64,000 nucleotides of DNA from Perognathus longimembris pacificus (Eukaryota; Chordata; Mammalia; Rodentia; Heteromyidae): assembly GCF_023159225.1 (NCBI RefSeq), contig NC_063181.1, positions 13,475,606 to 13,539,605 on the forward strand. The letters run 5' to 3'. The position numbers and the translations under genes were made by a program. Each line of letters opens with the position of its first letter. The first letter of the stretch is position 1. Under the pieces are notes generated by a model that was given only the letters and a program-made list of their open reading frames with translations, had not been told where the DNA came from and made no database searches. Positions 21,681 through 33,584 of this stretch are shown here, piece after piece.

Positions 21681-22434
21681 CATTCTGAAAGGGAGTATTT
21701 GCATCTTAAAATTAAAAAATCATATATGTATAAAATTACCCTGGTTTATCTGGTCTAATTACATTTTGAATGCACATTGTTAATATTTTGGTCTTCCAGG
21801 ATTTTTTAATCTTATACAATCTAAACCAATTTGTTTTTTTAAATTCCATGACACTACTTACTCTACAATAAAGTAAGTACCAAGTTCTGTGAGTGTGGTT
21901 TTTTGAACCATATGTCTTTTTATAGTAGAAATTTCATTATAGGAAGCATAAAAACTACAAACATCTCACACTGTAAATACAGATGCTTAAGATTTGCTTC
22001 TTGAAATCTCAATAATAACAACAAAATTCATCTTGGCTGAAGCAAATGGTTTTGAACAATCCTGTTCCTGAAAGAAGCCTGGCACAATTTCCTTAGATCT
22101 TCCCTGTTATTCTCTTATTTCTGTCTTTTTCATTTTAGTGTCTACTATTTCATCTTGCATTGCTTTATCCAGCTTTCTCTCAATCTTACAGAAAAACTCC
22201 TTTCGAAAAATTGCATTAGACTACATAAGCATGTGGTTTTTATAATCATGATCTTTAGTAACTTTCTGATTAATTTGATTCTGGAGACCTAATAACTAGT
22301 AAAGATATTTTTTCTATCAGAAAAGTATAATCAGCATCTCAAACCATTTAACTTTTGAGTTTCATTTTATTTGTGATATAAGAATTCTTTCACTCTTTGG
22401 CAGAATACTTGATGGTGTATATTATTTTTTGGCC

Positions 22435-22620
22435 AGTGTTTGTTAAGTACTAGTGTTGTTTACAGGTAGAATATACTTAAAATAATTCCATGAAATATAT
22501 ATTAGCATCTGAATTTTAGGGATAAGGAAACTTTATTGTAAGTATGATGTTTCTTCTAGGATGTATAAAAGTCAAATCTAATAAATCTAGAATTCAAACT
22601 CAGCCTATTGAACAATGTCT
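22435..22620 (-). mobile_element. MIR element (antisense)
   Basis: Antisense MIR landmarks: 'aattttagggataaggaaac' in the position of the 'cattttacagatgaggaaac' core, followed by 'aatctagaattcaaactcag'. Ancient and diverged. Confidence 0.5.
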
Positions 22621-22629
22621 ATAATATTT

Positions 22630-23330
22630 GTTACTAAATAATTTTTTTCCCTGGATTTCAGATAAAAATGAGAGAGAATAATGCTATCACTCGATAACTC
22701 TTTCATGTTGAAAGTTATTCAACAGAACCTTTATGGCCTCTATTGAATCTGATCTTTCACCTTTCACTTTACTAAAGCACTATCATTTTAGAGCAACAAA
22801 ATACATACATTTTTGAAAGTTCTTTCTTTTCCCTTTTCCATGGTTACATATTTACTGTATTCTTTCACTGTTTTATTGTTAAGTCTACTGCTTCTTAAAG
22901 TCTCTTGGCTAGTCAAGACATTATATCTTTGGATCTGTCGTTATGACGATACAGCTTTTCTCAAATAGTCTAAGTTTCTTACAACTCAATACTGGAATCC
23001 AGTACTTCATCTCAATTTTTCGTCACTCTCTCTCTATCCCAGGCATCTTTGTTTAGACTGTGTTATCACTCCTTTTTACCAAGGTTCCTGTCTTTACAAG
23101 TATTTTTATTGTTGCTTTCACTATAATTTATAAGCAAATTCTCAACGAGCAAAATACCTTCTTCCATGTAGTATGAATGTTCTGCATGCACCCAGAAGCC
23201 TACAATTTGTTTAGTTTTAAAGACTGAATGGACACCAAGGAAATATTAATGACCTGGCTTTTGGAAGTATGACTACTGACAAGGCACATAAGTCAGTTAT
23301 TCAACACAGGCTCTGAGTACTTGAAACAGG
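22630..23330. other. Unique AT-rich sequence
   Basis: No gene or recognised repeat. Confidence 0.4.
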
Positions 23331-23334
23331 TACT

Positions 23335-23570
23335 GGTCAAGAGGTCAGTTATATGGCTAACACACTGGGTACATTGAGCCTCGTACAAAGACTAGAGTTC
23401 AAAGCCAGCCCAGAGAGAAAATTGTGCAAGATTTCATGTCTAAAGTAATGAACAAAAGACTGGGTTAAATATGTGGCCCAAGTGGGAGAGCACTAGCTGA
23501 AAAAGCAAGCCAAACAACTAAGCAAGCACGAGGCCCTGAATTCAGACCACAGTGCTGGAAATCAACAAAC
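23335..23570 (+). mobile_element. Older dimeric B1/ID-type SINE
   Basis: The first half has the 7SL-type 'agagttcaaagccagcccag' block. The second half has a tRNA-type unit: 'gtggcccaagtgggagagca' then 'gcaagcacgaggccctgaat' with a degenerate B box 'gaattcagaccac'. The spacing between the A-like and B-like parts is longer than in a standard ID unit, as in Geo, so it may be related to the Geo ancestor. Confidence 0.5.
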
Positions 23571-23579
23571 AATGAGCAT

Positions 23580-24220
23580 TATCTTATGCAAACCTAAATG
23601 TCACTATTGCTTTAGAAAACTTTTCTTTTTCAGCAGTAAGATAAGTATTGCTACATATTATAAAGTAAAAGTTTAAATTTTTATTTTTTGAGATGTCTCA
23701 TCATCTGAAGGGAATCTTTATGAGGTCACTGATCTTGCATTTGTTCAAATCTTCCTCCCTCGGTGGGTGAAGGTAAAGGTAGTGTATAATAAATTGTGAT
23801 TAGTAACACTGGCTAGTCTCATGACTATAATGCATTATGCCATGCAAATATCAAATTAATATACCTACTTCACAATTTTACTTTAAGAGGACCTGTGAAA
23901 GGAATTATTTCTCAAAAATAAACTCCTAAGTATAAGAAAAATGAGAAGTAAATGGTTGAAACAAAATGTTAATAACAGAAACCACCTTAGTGCAAATTGA
24001 GAAAGGTTTGAGGCTCTTTTAGACGCACTCATTGAAGATGAATGTTAAAAAAACAGATGTGTTTTTTTTTTCTTGAACCTGGGAGTGGCAAGTGTTCGTT
24101 AAAATTCCAGTATCACGAGTTTCATATCTTAACAATAATTTTTTCCATGTCATTGTGAATAGTTAAATAAAAAAAAACATTTAAGTACCAAAATTGTATA
24201 AGTATAATAGATTATAAGAA
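23580..24220. other. Unique AT-rich sequence
   Basis: No gene or recognised repeat. Confidence 0.4.
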
Positions 24221-24825
24221 AATGAATGAATCAGACAGTTCTCAAAAGCAAAGGTGAAAATAGCCAACAGAAATATGAATAAATGCTCAATATCTCTGGC
24301 CATAATGCAAATGCAAATTAAAGTGAGACAGAGATTCTACCACATTCCCATCAGTATGGTTGGAAATCAACAACAAATGTTAGTAAAGATGCAGAAAAAA
24401 GGCACACTTACACACTGTTGGCAACAATGTGAACTAATACAATCATTATGGAGATTAGAATGGAGATTTCCTCAACAACTGAAAAAAATAGGACTGATAT
24501 ACAATCAGGTTCTACTGTTGGGCACTTATCCAAAGTAATATAAGGTAGAATATAATAGAGGCACCTGTATACTCTGGTTCTTTGCAACACTAGTCTCAAA
24601 AGCAAAACTATGAAAAGAACCAAGATGATCTACAACTAAGGAAAGGATCAAGGAAATGTGACCTATATACACAGGAGACTATTATCCAACTATAGAAAAG
24701 AATAAAATTTTGTCATTTGTAGGAAAATGGAGAGATGTGGAGACCAGCCCATGAAATGAAGTAGCTAGACTCAAAAGCACAAAATATATATTTTCCCTCA
24801 AATGCGAATGTTAGACCTAAAATAT

Positions 24826-24930
24826 ATATGTATATACATATGTGAACATATACACATAAATAACATTCAAACACACATATACACATATATGACATAAAGG
24901 ACATACAACACATATATACACATATGTCAT
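24826..24930. repeat. AT/ACAC-rich low-complexity tract in the L1 3' UTR
   Basis: tatatatgtatatacatatg and repeated acacatatacacatata units lie between the ORF2 remnant and the rest of the L1 3' UTR. Confidence 0.7.
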
Positions 24931-25111
24931 TTATTGGACTAAAGTATGGCTCACGCATTGTGTGAGTCACTATGATGAAACCCCTTAGAGTAATTCACAT
25001 GAACTTTAACAAAAATGAAAATAGGAAGTTAAAACTTGCTTTTTCTGGTATAGGATTTAGTGGTAGACAACAGAAATGGAGAAAGGGAGGCAGGATGAAT
25101 GCACACAAAAT

Positions 25112-25114
<3 letters not shown>

Positions 25115-25155
<41 letters not shown>
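25115..25155. repeat. (GT)n microsatellite, about 41 bp
   Basis: About 20 uninterrupted GT units inside the 3' UTR of an old L1. Likely length-polymorphic. Confidence 0.95.
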
Positions 25156-25158
<3 letters not shown>

Positions 25159-25309
25159 ATGGGACAAGGCAACTTGTTAAGACTGGTTTTGGAAAAGGAA
25201 GTGTATAGAATAGATACTGGTACAGGAGTAGTTATGATCAAAAGCATCCCACACATAAATAAGCTTGTCAAAATGAAATCTCTATTGTTCAACTAATTAA
25301 TGTCAGTAA

Positions 25310-26304
25310 AAAAATCAAATTTAAATTTTTCCAAGTTGGGATAATTTTGAAAAAAATAAAAATAACACAGAAATGTATAAAAACTAAAATCTAATTTTTG
25401 GAGGTACTATTTACATTTAAATTGCAATTATATTAGTGTCTTAATAAACAATACCGCTTTGCAGAGAGAATAATGAGGAGTGGGCCTAATTACTAAAAAC
25501 ATATTCACTACAGAAATACATGCTGGAACTGAAAATAATAAATGATAGAGGAAACTAGCCAAAATGAAAAGGCAGACTTCCTTCAGAGAATGACCTCAGT
25601 CTGATTGCAGGCCTGCCCACTGAGTAGCTACTGATGGCTAAAAGAATGAAATCACATCATCATCAGGGAGAGGAAAAGTGAGTTTCCACATAAGAATCAG
25701 ACCTAGGTAAATTGTCATTTATGTGATTGTTAAGGAAACGTACGTTCAGGAAAAGAATACCAAAGACAGAGAACAAATTGCTAAGGTGGAAAAAAGAATC
25801 ATACACTCCAATCAATAGAAAGAGATACAAGGAAGCCCAGAGGGGATGAGTCAATTGCAAGAATTGAAGACAAATGAAGAAACTGGTAGGGTTGATCTTT
25901 TTAAGCTAGTAGGACAATAAAAAATGAGAATAGAAAAAAATGACTGATTTCCCAAAGACAGGAAGTAACTCATGAAAAATGGTTGAAATTTGAAGGTCAA
26001 AGATTAAGGCTAAAATTGTTCTAAGATCTGAGTCTCGCTCCTTATTAGGGGAAAGGAAAATGAGTTTCCTTATGTCAGTGCCATGTAAACATATAATGGA
26101 AATCAGTAAGTAAAAGACATTTCACAATTTCCCTCCTAAGAAAAACAAAACAAAACACTAAATACAAGATAATCTCTTAAGAAGCATGTAAAGGGAAGGA
26201 AAAGCAAAGGAAATGAAAAGAAATAGAAAGTACCAAATATAATAGTAAGAACATATTAAACAAGTTACAAGGATGAAGGGTAGATAATCTTAGATAGGGC
26301 TTAT
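25310..26304. other. Unique AT-rich sequence, purine-rich in places
   Basis: No gene or recognised repeat. The stretch at about 26195-26235 is A/G-rich (aagggaaggaaaagcaaagg). Confidence 0.4.
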
Positions 26305-26319
26305 CAACCCATGTATTCT

Positions 26320-26530
26320 TTTTTTTTTTTTTTTTTTTGGCCAGTCCTGGGCCTTGGACTCAGGGCCTGAGCACTGTCCCTGGCTTCTTCCCGCTCAAGG
26401 CTAGCACTCTGCCACGTGAGCCACAGCGCCGCTTCTGACCGTTTTCTGTATATGTGGTGCTGGGGAATCGAACCTAGGGCCTCGTGTATCCGAGGCAGGC
26501 ACTCTTGCCACTAGGCTATCTCCCCAGCCC
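26320..26530 (-). mobile_element. IDL-Geo SINE, youngest-looking copy (antisense)
   Basis: A T-run tail of about 20, a full Geo monomer and a full ID-like monomer. Minus-strand A box TAGCCTAGTGG is at 26508-26518 and B box GGTTCGATTCC at 26464-26474. A perfect 16-bp TSD, caacccatgtattctt, lies at 26305-26320 and 26531-26546. CpGs are retained (cccgctc, gcgccgc, cgtgtatccgagg). Together these say recent insertion. Confidence 0.95.
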
Positions 26531-26546
26531 CAACCCATGTATTCTT

Positions 26547-27790
26547 GAGAGCTGATGAAAAAGTTATGAAAATTTATGAAAAGTTATGAAAATTAAGAGC
26601 TTTGGGAAGAAAGGAATTAAAGGAAAAATTGCCAGGTGAATATAGGACAGGAGTTGTATCACTTTTGATGTGAGTTGAAACCCACAAATCAAGGTAGAAA
26701 GCTGAACCCTTGATTGGTTCAGGTATCCTTGCCTCAAGCATACCTGCAGAGACAAATAGCCCCTCAAAATCACCTCACTGGTTGCTGAGTATGACCCAGT
26801 GCTAAAAGCACTTGTTTAGCATGTTTTCAGTACCTGGATCCTTTCCACCTCCAATCATGATTCCTTTCTACTTCATCATCATTTTGCTCAAGGCTAAATA
26901 TTCCTAGTGCTGTAATTTAAATTACTTTCCAAAGATCCAAATCCTGTTATTATTTAAATCTCAAATGTATCAAATAGTTATACAATTTATGGAAATAACC
27001 ACGTTACACATCATTGCAATTACATATGCAAAGATTCAAATTTATTCATGAACTGGAAAAATATATGCATAAAATTCAGTTTGCTCTTTATTTCTTGAAC
27101 ATTATAATTTTTATCCATCAGAATTTTTGTTGTGCCATGTTAATCTGGCCTACTCTAGCAAACACAAAAGTAAAAGATGCCTTTCTCTTTGGATTTCATT
27201 TCCTAATATGAAATGTATTTAAGTGATGAGAGTAGTCTCTGGCAGACACAAAGGGAAAACATTAAGAAAACCAAGACTAGATTGGACATTCATGGACATC
27301 AAAAGCAGGTGAACTGACATCAACAGTTACAAGGCAAAGGCCAATAATTTAGGGGAGGGGAGGATTGCAACATCCCAAAATACATATCTAAATGCATATA
27401 TGAAATTGTCTCTAAGCTTGTGTGCTCTTTCACAGAAAAACAATAAGGTGACTAGTAACTGCAACGTGAATTTTAAAAGTCTTTTTAATGGTTCAGCAAT
27501 GTAGTGTCATGTGTATTCTCTTTATTCCAATAATAGTCCTTCACTTAACCCTATACTCTGCAGCCAAAGGCAGAAAACTGGATTTCTAGGAATTAAAAAA
27601 AAAAAAAAGTTTATCAGATGTTGTCATGGAAGGCAGTGCAAGTGAGCAGCGTAGAAAAAAGAGCTCAGGCCCGGTAGTTAATTATATTTTTGACAGCCAA
27701 TTTTGTGGTGCTAAATGTTATTAAATGTAGCTGGAAGTCTTTGGAGTGACTTTCTTAGCTTCAAACATTACTATCATTTCAGTAATATTA
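26547..27790. other. Unique AT-rich sequence with a possible ID remnant at about 26785-26850
   Basis: A degenerate ID-like A-box side ('gctgagtatgacccagtgct', 'aaagcacttgtttagcatg') is visible at about 26785-26830, too diverged to call firmly. The rest is unrecognised. Confidence 0.35.
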
Positions 27791-27794
27791 TACT

Positions 27795-27960
27795 GTGTTG
27801 AAAATGAACCATGTAACTTGAGGGATAGGGGGATCAAGAGAGAAAATCTGAGATAAAACTAGGGAAGAGACAACACTTCAAAAAAAATAGAAATTTACTC
27901 ATTGCCTGACTTACATAACCCCTCTGTACAATACCTGTAAAATAAAATTTAAATACATAA
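27795..27960 (+). mobile_element. LINE-1 3' end fragment, diverged
   Basis: The order is 'catgtaacttgagggatagg' (G-rich tract), 'tagaaatttactcattgcct', 'cttacataacccctctgtac', 'ctgtaaaataaaatttaaat'. This is the same layout as the L1 3' terminus at 45780-45935, with higher divergence. Confidence 0.65.
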
Positions 27961-27964
27961 CTAA

Positions 27965-29089
27965 ATAGGGTATTTCCAGAAAATGTTGCTATGCATGGAA
28001 ATCTATTAACATATACTAGTTTTTCTTTTCTAGTCTACAAGGTATATATTTTCACACTGAACTCTTATAAAATTTTCATATTTAGGATTTTTCTTTCCAT
28101 AACTAAAATGCTGCTTATGCTTTTGAAGATATAAAATATAAGTGCTAAAGAAGCCCTGAATTTTAATCCCAACTACTGCCAAAAAGTAAAAGCAATTGGA
28201 AAATTCTCTTCCGTATTCCAGTAATTTTTGCCTTGGTTCAATGATGGTTGGTTAACTGTAGTATCTTGATTATGTTGTTAGCAATTCTATATTTTAATGT
28301 TTTTATCTACAATCAAAGTTAAAACAATCTTTTGATAATATCAAAGTAAGGATTCTATAGTTTTGTGATCAAGTTGTCTGCTTGGATTTTCCATACTATA
28401 AATAAGACATATGTTTAAAAGTTCACACTGAGTTAAAAGTTATGTCATTTTGCATTAGCATGTGTGAAATGATTGGAATATTTCCAGTCTATTAAGAAGC
28501 ATTATGTTTGAACAATGTTACTTATAATCCCAGTATAACTATTAAATTCTTACAAAATTTATTGACACATGCCATGCAACTCTTCAAAAAAACCTACTAG
28601 GGGTCAATAATTAGACAGAATTATCGCTATGCAAGGAGATTACTTTTAGTCTAAACCTATCATTTTCCTAAGTCCGAGGAGGTTATATTTATTTGCTTTC
28701 TTTATTCTTTTTCCTTTTCCTATTTAAAAGTAAAAGCAAACATTTTCATTTTAAATCTCTTAAGACTAATAGCATCAACTAAACAATCATGAACACGGGG
28801 CTTGTAAGCGTAGCCATGTTCCCACTGAACACTATGTCAATCTGCTACCCTTAGAAAGTTGAAAGACTGGTAAGTACACAAACACAGACAAATGAGCCAA
28901 AGGGCCCTACAGAGGAGTGTGGGAGGGTGGTGGTGAGGGACATGTTCTTTATCTTGGTTGATTCAGTATTAGTAATTGTAACTGAATCTACCGTAACTTA
29001 GCACACTACTCATTTGAGATCATTACATCTTATTTTATGTAAATTATGCCTCAGTAAAAACACAAATTCATTTTGTTCTGAGGCACTTG
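27965..29089. other. Unique AT-rich sequence
   Basis: No gene or recognised repeat. Confidence 0.4.
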
Positions 29090-29103
29090 AAAAAAGCAAT
29101 CTC

Positions 29104-29309
29104 GGAGCAGGGAATATGGCCTTGTGGTAAAGTGCTCACCTTGTATACTTGAACACCTGGGTTCGATTCCTCAAGTGCCACATATACAGAAAAAGCCAGA
29201 AGTGGCATTGTGGCTCAAGTTGGCAGAGTGCTAGCCTTGAGCAAAAAGAAGCCAGGGACAGTTCTCAGGCACTGTGTCCAAGCCCCAGGACTGGCAAAAA
29301 AAAAAAAAA
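29104..29309 (+). mobile_element. IDL-Geo SINE
   Basis: ID-like monomer with a variant start (ggagcagggaatatggcctt), B box GGTTCGATTCC intact at about 29160-29170, full Geo, and an A-tail of about 19. TSD aaaaagcaatctc at 29091-29103 and 29310-29322, overlapping the A-tail. The A box has a substitution (TGGCCTTGTGG). Confidence 0.92.
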
Positions 29310-29683
29310 AAAAAGCAATCTCTCATTGTATGAAACTATGAAAGTCCTTTTCAACTATATGAGAGTAGGAATGGGGCAATCAAAAAAATGAAACAACATG
29401 AATTCTCCTATTAAAATTTTAATAATTAAAAATCAGTTTACCATCATTAATGAAAGCTGTTGTCTTGTAAGGTAAACTGTACATTTCCAACAGATAATAT
29501 TAACCACAAAATGAAAAAGAACAACAAACAAGGACCAGAAAAATACAGCCCTGAATGTCCTTGCCTCCAAAACAAATACTGTTGACAGACATCTAAAAAA
29601 TACTTTTATTTAACTACTGGAATATAAATCTCTAAATACAGAATAAGACTTTATATCTATTTGAACATTTAAAACTAACATTG

Positions 29684-29897
29684 TGGCTAGGAATATGGTT
29701 TACCAGTACAATGCTTGCCTAGCATGCATGAAGCTCTGGGTTCGATTCCTCTGCACCACATAAACAAAAAAAGCCAGAAGTGGTGCTATGGCTCAAGTGA
29801 TAGAGTGTTATCCCTGAGCTCAAGAAACCAGGGACAGTGCTCAGGCCCTGAGTTCAAGCCACAGGGCTGGCAAAATAAAATTTAAAAAAAACACCAC
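29684..29897 (+). mobile_element. IDL-Geo SINE
   Basis: The ID arm begins tggctaggaatatgg with a degenerate A box (tggtttaccagt) and an intact B box GGTTCGATTCC. The Geo arm has 'gagctcaagaaaccaggg', a variant of the usual 'gagcaaaaagaagccaggg', closer to the 7SL-headed family. Perfect 13-bp TSD aaaactaacattg at 29671-29683 and 29898-29910. Confidence 0.92.
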
Positions 29898-29910
29898 AAA
29901 ACTAACATTG

Positions 29911-32170
29911 ATTCATAAAGTCAGGATTGATATCAGTTAATATAATTTCAATTAAATATTATTTTCTATTTAAAATCTGTTTATGAATTAAACCTTTGCA
30001 GTGGTTCCTAAATATTTCAGAGTGATGTTGTCACATTTAGCACTTCAGTTGGAACATGAGCAGATTGTCTCAGCAAGCACTGACCATAATTACCCTTGCA
30101 GGTATGTAAACCTTGTAGATGTCTCTTTGCTTTCAGCTTGTCATTTCTAATTCATGTCACTGCCTACAGAAAAGAACCAGTCCTTTGCAAAGTAATGACC
30201 TGACGGTTGTTAAATGAACCCTTCATTGACTGTCACTACTTTGGCGTGATTAGATGAAAACCCCTAAGTGATCCAGGGAACTAAATCAAATGACCACTCA
30301 TTTTTTGATGCTCAGAACCCTTTCCACCTGCATGTTTGCTTAGAGACTCTAATCTGTCCTGTAACCTGATGCAAATAAAAATTCCAATTGGCTCTTTACC
30401 AAAAAACTGCATCTTTTGTCCTGAGTTTTCAAATTAATTATTTGACATATCTCCTAAATTAATATCACAAATTATATAATTTAGAAATCAAAAGACCCAT
30501 AGATATTTTTCTTAGTCAAAGTATGTATTCACATGCTTAGCATAATCAGAAGGTTTTTGTAGTTCCTTTCTCGAGGTTTTAATGGACAATCAAATAGGCT
30601 CCAATGGTATGTGACTATATCATTCTTGCACAATCCAATTTTAGGGCCCTCTGAAAGCCTATAAATTTATAAGAAATGTTTCCAAAACACTGAAAATGAT
30701 GAAATAGGCAAAGCCTCAAAGCTAAGATGTTGATTATATAAACAGATTTGTTATGAGAGATACATTTTTTCTGACCAAGGTATTGACAAATAATACATTA
30801 AAATATCATATAATAACAATGGAACTGAAACATGAAATACTAATGTACTTTAAACAGATCAATGGGAAAATAGGTCCAAAAGAATATGGCTGTATAAGTC
30901 ATTGTTCAACTTTTAAACTAAAACAGTTGCTATATTTTGAAAATTATTAATTCACTTTGCATGATGAGCTTTTTGGATACCAACCTACAATCTAAAGAAA
31001 CTAAGATGTTTCCTTCTGTGATTAAAAACAAGCTTGAATATTTTCAGTGTTGAACTTGATAATTCAACTATTTTGAGGAAACATGGCTTGGGAAAATGTC
31101 TTGCAAATTCTAGTTACACTATCACTTTTCCCTACTTAAGCTATAAAGAATAAATATGGACAACTAAGGTCATGAGATTATTCTGTATTGGGGAATGGAT
31201 CTTTTCAAGATTAACATGGAAGAAAAATACAAAAAAGATTATAATAAAAAGAGCTATTTGATTTTTTCCTTGCTGATAACACATGAGGGCGAAGAGGGAA
31301 GAGAGATGGAAGAAGGGCAATGGAACTACATCTGGGTCCCCATTTCTTTCTTTCGCTCTCTAACAGAACATTTGAGTAATTCTGGGTCGAGAGAGCAGAA
31401 TAGAGGGAAGTTGACCTTGTTTGATTACTCCTGTCTCGCGGTGTGGGCAGGTGTACAGAGGTTACTTCACACACTGTTCTGCAGTACTCCCAGACACTGT
31501 CACACCTAAGTAACCTTGGTAAGACAGCTGGGCCCTGTGCTTAGAATTTAAAGACCACCCTCAACTTCTCTGTAGCATAATCACTGATGGGCGTATCTTC
31601 AGGTATTGCACTGAGGTATTGTCACCTGAAGGGAGAGGTGATCTTGCCTCCAATGCCAAAAAGTAAGACCAATGAGATGTACAAAATCTGACAGATAAGT
31701 CATTGTCTATACCTAACAAAATCTATTCTTCATCATGCCCTTCCCACCATGCACACAGGCAGACACTCTCTTGCAGAAGAACAAGTGATTGAAGTAATGG
31801 CTGAGAAATTTAGCACACCCCAAGAGAATTCAGTTGAATTATTTTCTTCTTCACTTATTTGGCAATTGTTGAATTAAACTAGAAAAGATGACAGATTGGA
31901 ATTTGTCGCCTCCTGATTAAATCATTCAATGAAGATGGTTTTTCTTTTGATTGAGATTTGGAAAATAAGTAAATAATGTATACAAACTAAGGAGATCATA
32001 TTTCTCACACATCCAGATTCAGCTGTTGATGCCGATAAAAGTTAGTGATCAAAAACTTTAGCTTTGTTGCTAACAACGTCTAGCAGATATTTCTGCAAAG
32101 CATAAGTTTTTAAGTTATAGTTATCTTTGTGTTGCTTAACACCCAACACACACAAATAATCAATTAATGT
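29911..32170. other. Unique AT-rich sequence
   Basis: About 2.2 kb with no recognised gene or repeat. Overlapping open frames on both strands at 31195-31509 lie in a somewhat GC-richer patch, but no domain is recognised and no splice context supports them. Confidence 0.35.
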
Positions 32171-32173
32171 AGA

Positions 32174-32274
32174 GCTCAATTAATTACCACCCTCTAGAGA
32201 AAAGAATATCAGGGTAAATGTATCCACTTTGTGGATACATTCTTACTTTCTCTAGAGGGCAGCTAATTAATTCA
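32174..32274. repeat. Imperfect palindrome of about 100 bp (hairpin/MITE-like)
   Basis: The left arm (32178-32227) carries aattaatta, ccctctagagaaa and aatgtatccac. The right arm (32231-32273) carries their reverse complements in mirrored order, around a TTT centre at 32228-32230. A 9-bp segment (atcagggta region) is unpaired on the left. This could be a palindromic DNA-transposon remnant or a functional stem-loop; I do not recognise the family. Confidence 0.75.
32250..32262 (+). promoter_or_regulatory. CTCF-like motif in the right arm of the palindrome
   Basis: CTCTAGAGGGCAG differs at one flexible position from the common CTCF core CACTAGAGGGCAG. The left arm has GGGTGG instead of GGGCAG at the equivalent place, so only the right arm fits. 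Motif match only; occupancy is unknown. Confidence 0.35.
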
Positions 32275-32656
32275 ACTTCACCCTGTAAGACTTAGTGCTA
32301 GAATCTGTCAGTTCTATGTGCATGTGTCTCATGAGAAATTTCTCATATTGGGGATTTGGTAATCTTTATGAAGAATTATGAACAACATTTTAGAAGAATT
32401 TCTAAAAATGGTAACATAAGGGATGAAATGCTCTCTCCCTCTAGTTTTCTACCTACTGGGAGTTTTCTAGAAGACACAGAAGATGATTATTAAAATGATG
32501 GTTTCTGCCCAAGATAAACATGGGGGTGAGACCTCTGAGCAATTCTGATAATAGCTCCAAACAGGCACAACTCTTAGATAATTATGAAATTCTGATATCA
32601 GTTCAGTTATTGGGGAAAAATGTGACAATACTAAAATATAAGAATTTCTGTAGATC

Positions 32657-33194
32657 ATCACTGGCCATAAAAGAAATGCAAATCAAAACAACATTGAGAT
32701 TCCATCTCACTCCAGTAAGAATGTCATATATCAAGAAAACTAACAATAACAATTGTTGGAGGGGATGTGGCCAAAAGGGAACCCTACTTCATTGTTGGTG
32801 GGAATGTAAACTGGTTCAGCCACTCTGGCAAGCAGTATGGAGATTCCTCAGAAGGCTAAATATAGAACTCCCCTATGACCCAGCAACCCCACTTTTGCAT
32901 ATCTATACAAAAGACCACAAACAAAATCACAGTAATGCCACCAGCACAACAATGTTCATCACAGCACAATTTGTCATAGCTACAATCTGGAACCAACCCA
33001 GATGCCCCTCAGTAGACGAATGGATCAGGAAAATGTGGTACATATACACAATGAAATTTTATGCCTCTATCAGAAAGAATGACATTGTCCCATTTGTAAG
33101 GAAATGGAAGGACTTGGAAAAAATTATACTAAGTGAAGTGAGCCAGACCCAAAGAAACATGGACTCTGTGGTCTACCTTATTGGAAATAATTAG
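32657..33194 (+). pseudogene. LINE-1 ORF2p C-terminal fragment (cysteine-rich domain)
   Basis: ORF2p is the L1 endonuclease/reverse transcriptase; only its C-terminal segment after the RT domain is here. The frame is open from upstream genomic sequence (first Met at 32520) through the L1 part to a TAG at 33192-33194. In that 224-residue reading the L1 portion is about residues 47-224. A CX3CX7HX4C knuckle is present at C79, C83, H91 and C96 (CWRGC...HCWWEC). Further landmarks are VQPLW near 99-103, then a WNQPRCPS block and [10 protein letters not shown]. No start codon, endonuclease or RT domain is present, so it cannot act as an autonomous enzyme. The residues before about 47 are non-L1 flank. 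Confidence 0.9.
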
Positions 33195-33569
33195 TACAGG
33201 TTTAGGCAAGTCATAGCAGAGCCTCACAAGGCCCAATAGCTATACCCTTATGATGACATAAGATGATGCTAAGTGAAATGAACTCCATGTTATGGAAACA
33301 ATTGTTATATCACAGTTGTAACTACTTTCAATGTCCCATGTGTATCTGTAGCTTCTATTATTGATGATGTTCTTGTATCACCTTCCTGTGGTTGTACCTA
33401 CAGTATCTCTGTAATCTTATCTGAGTATATTGGAAACCGTGTATACTGGTATTAGAACTAGGAAATTGAAAGGGACTACCAAATTTGAGAGACACAGGGT
33501 AAAAAAAGACAAACAACTACAAAAGCAATACTTGCAAAACTGTTTGGTGTAAGTGAACTGAACACCTCC

Positions 33570-33584
33570 GGGGGGGGGGGGGGG
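33570..33584 (+). repeat. G15 homopolymer in the L1 3' UTR
   Basis: A run of 15 G followed by ggaggagagagggggg-like purine sequence. L1 3' UTRs commonly carry such G-rich tracts, which can form quadruplexes. Length may be unreliable in assembly. Confidence 0.85.

Larger units (their letters stand above)
24222..25305 (+). mobile_element. Older LINE-1: ORF2 C-terminus and 3' UTR, 5'-truncated
   Basis: A translated segment at 24254-24538 shows the L1 ORF2 C-terminal pattern: SLAIMQMQIKVR near residues 14-25, and GTLTHCWQQCELIQSLW near residues 50-66 (equivalent to [17 protein letters not shown] in the younger copy). The upstream zinc-knuckle cysteines are lost, and stops interrupt the frame after 24538. 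The 3' UTR follows, with AT- and CA-rich expansions at 24826-24945 and a (GT)n at 25115, ending near 25290-25305. Confidence 0.7.

Noticed and set aside
31195..31509. 104-codon open frame with an open frame on the opposite strand
   Set aside because: No domain recognised; both-strand openness is common by chance in such a patch. No splice evidence.
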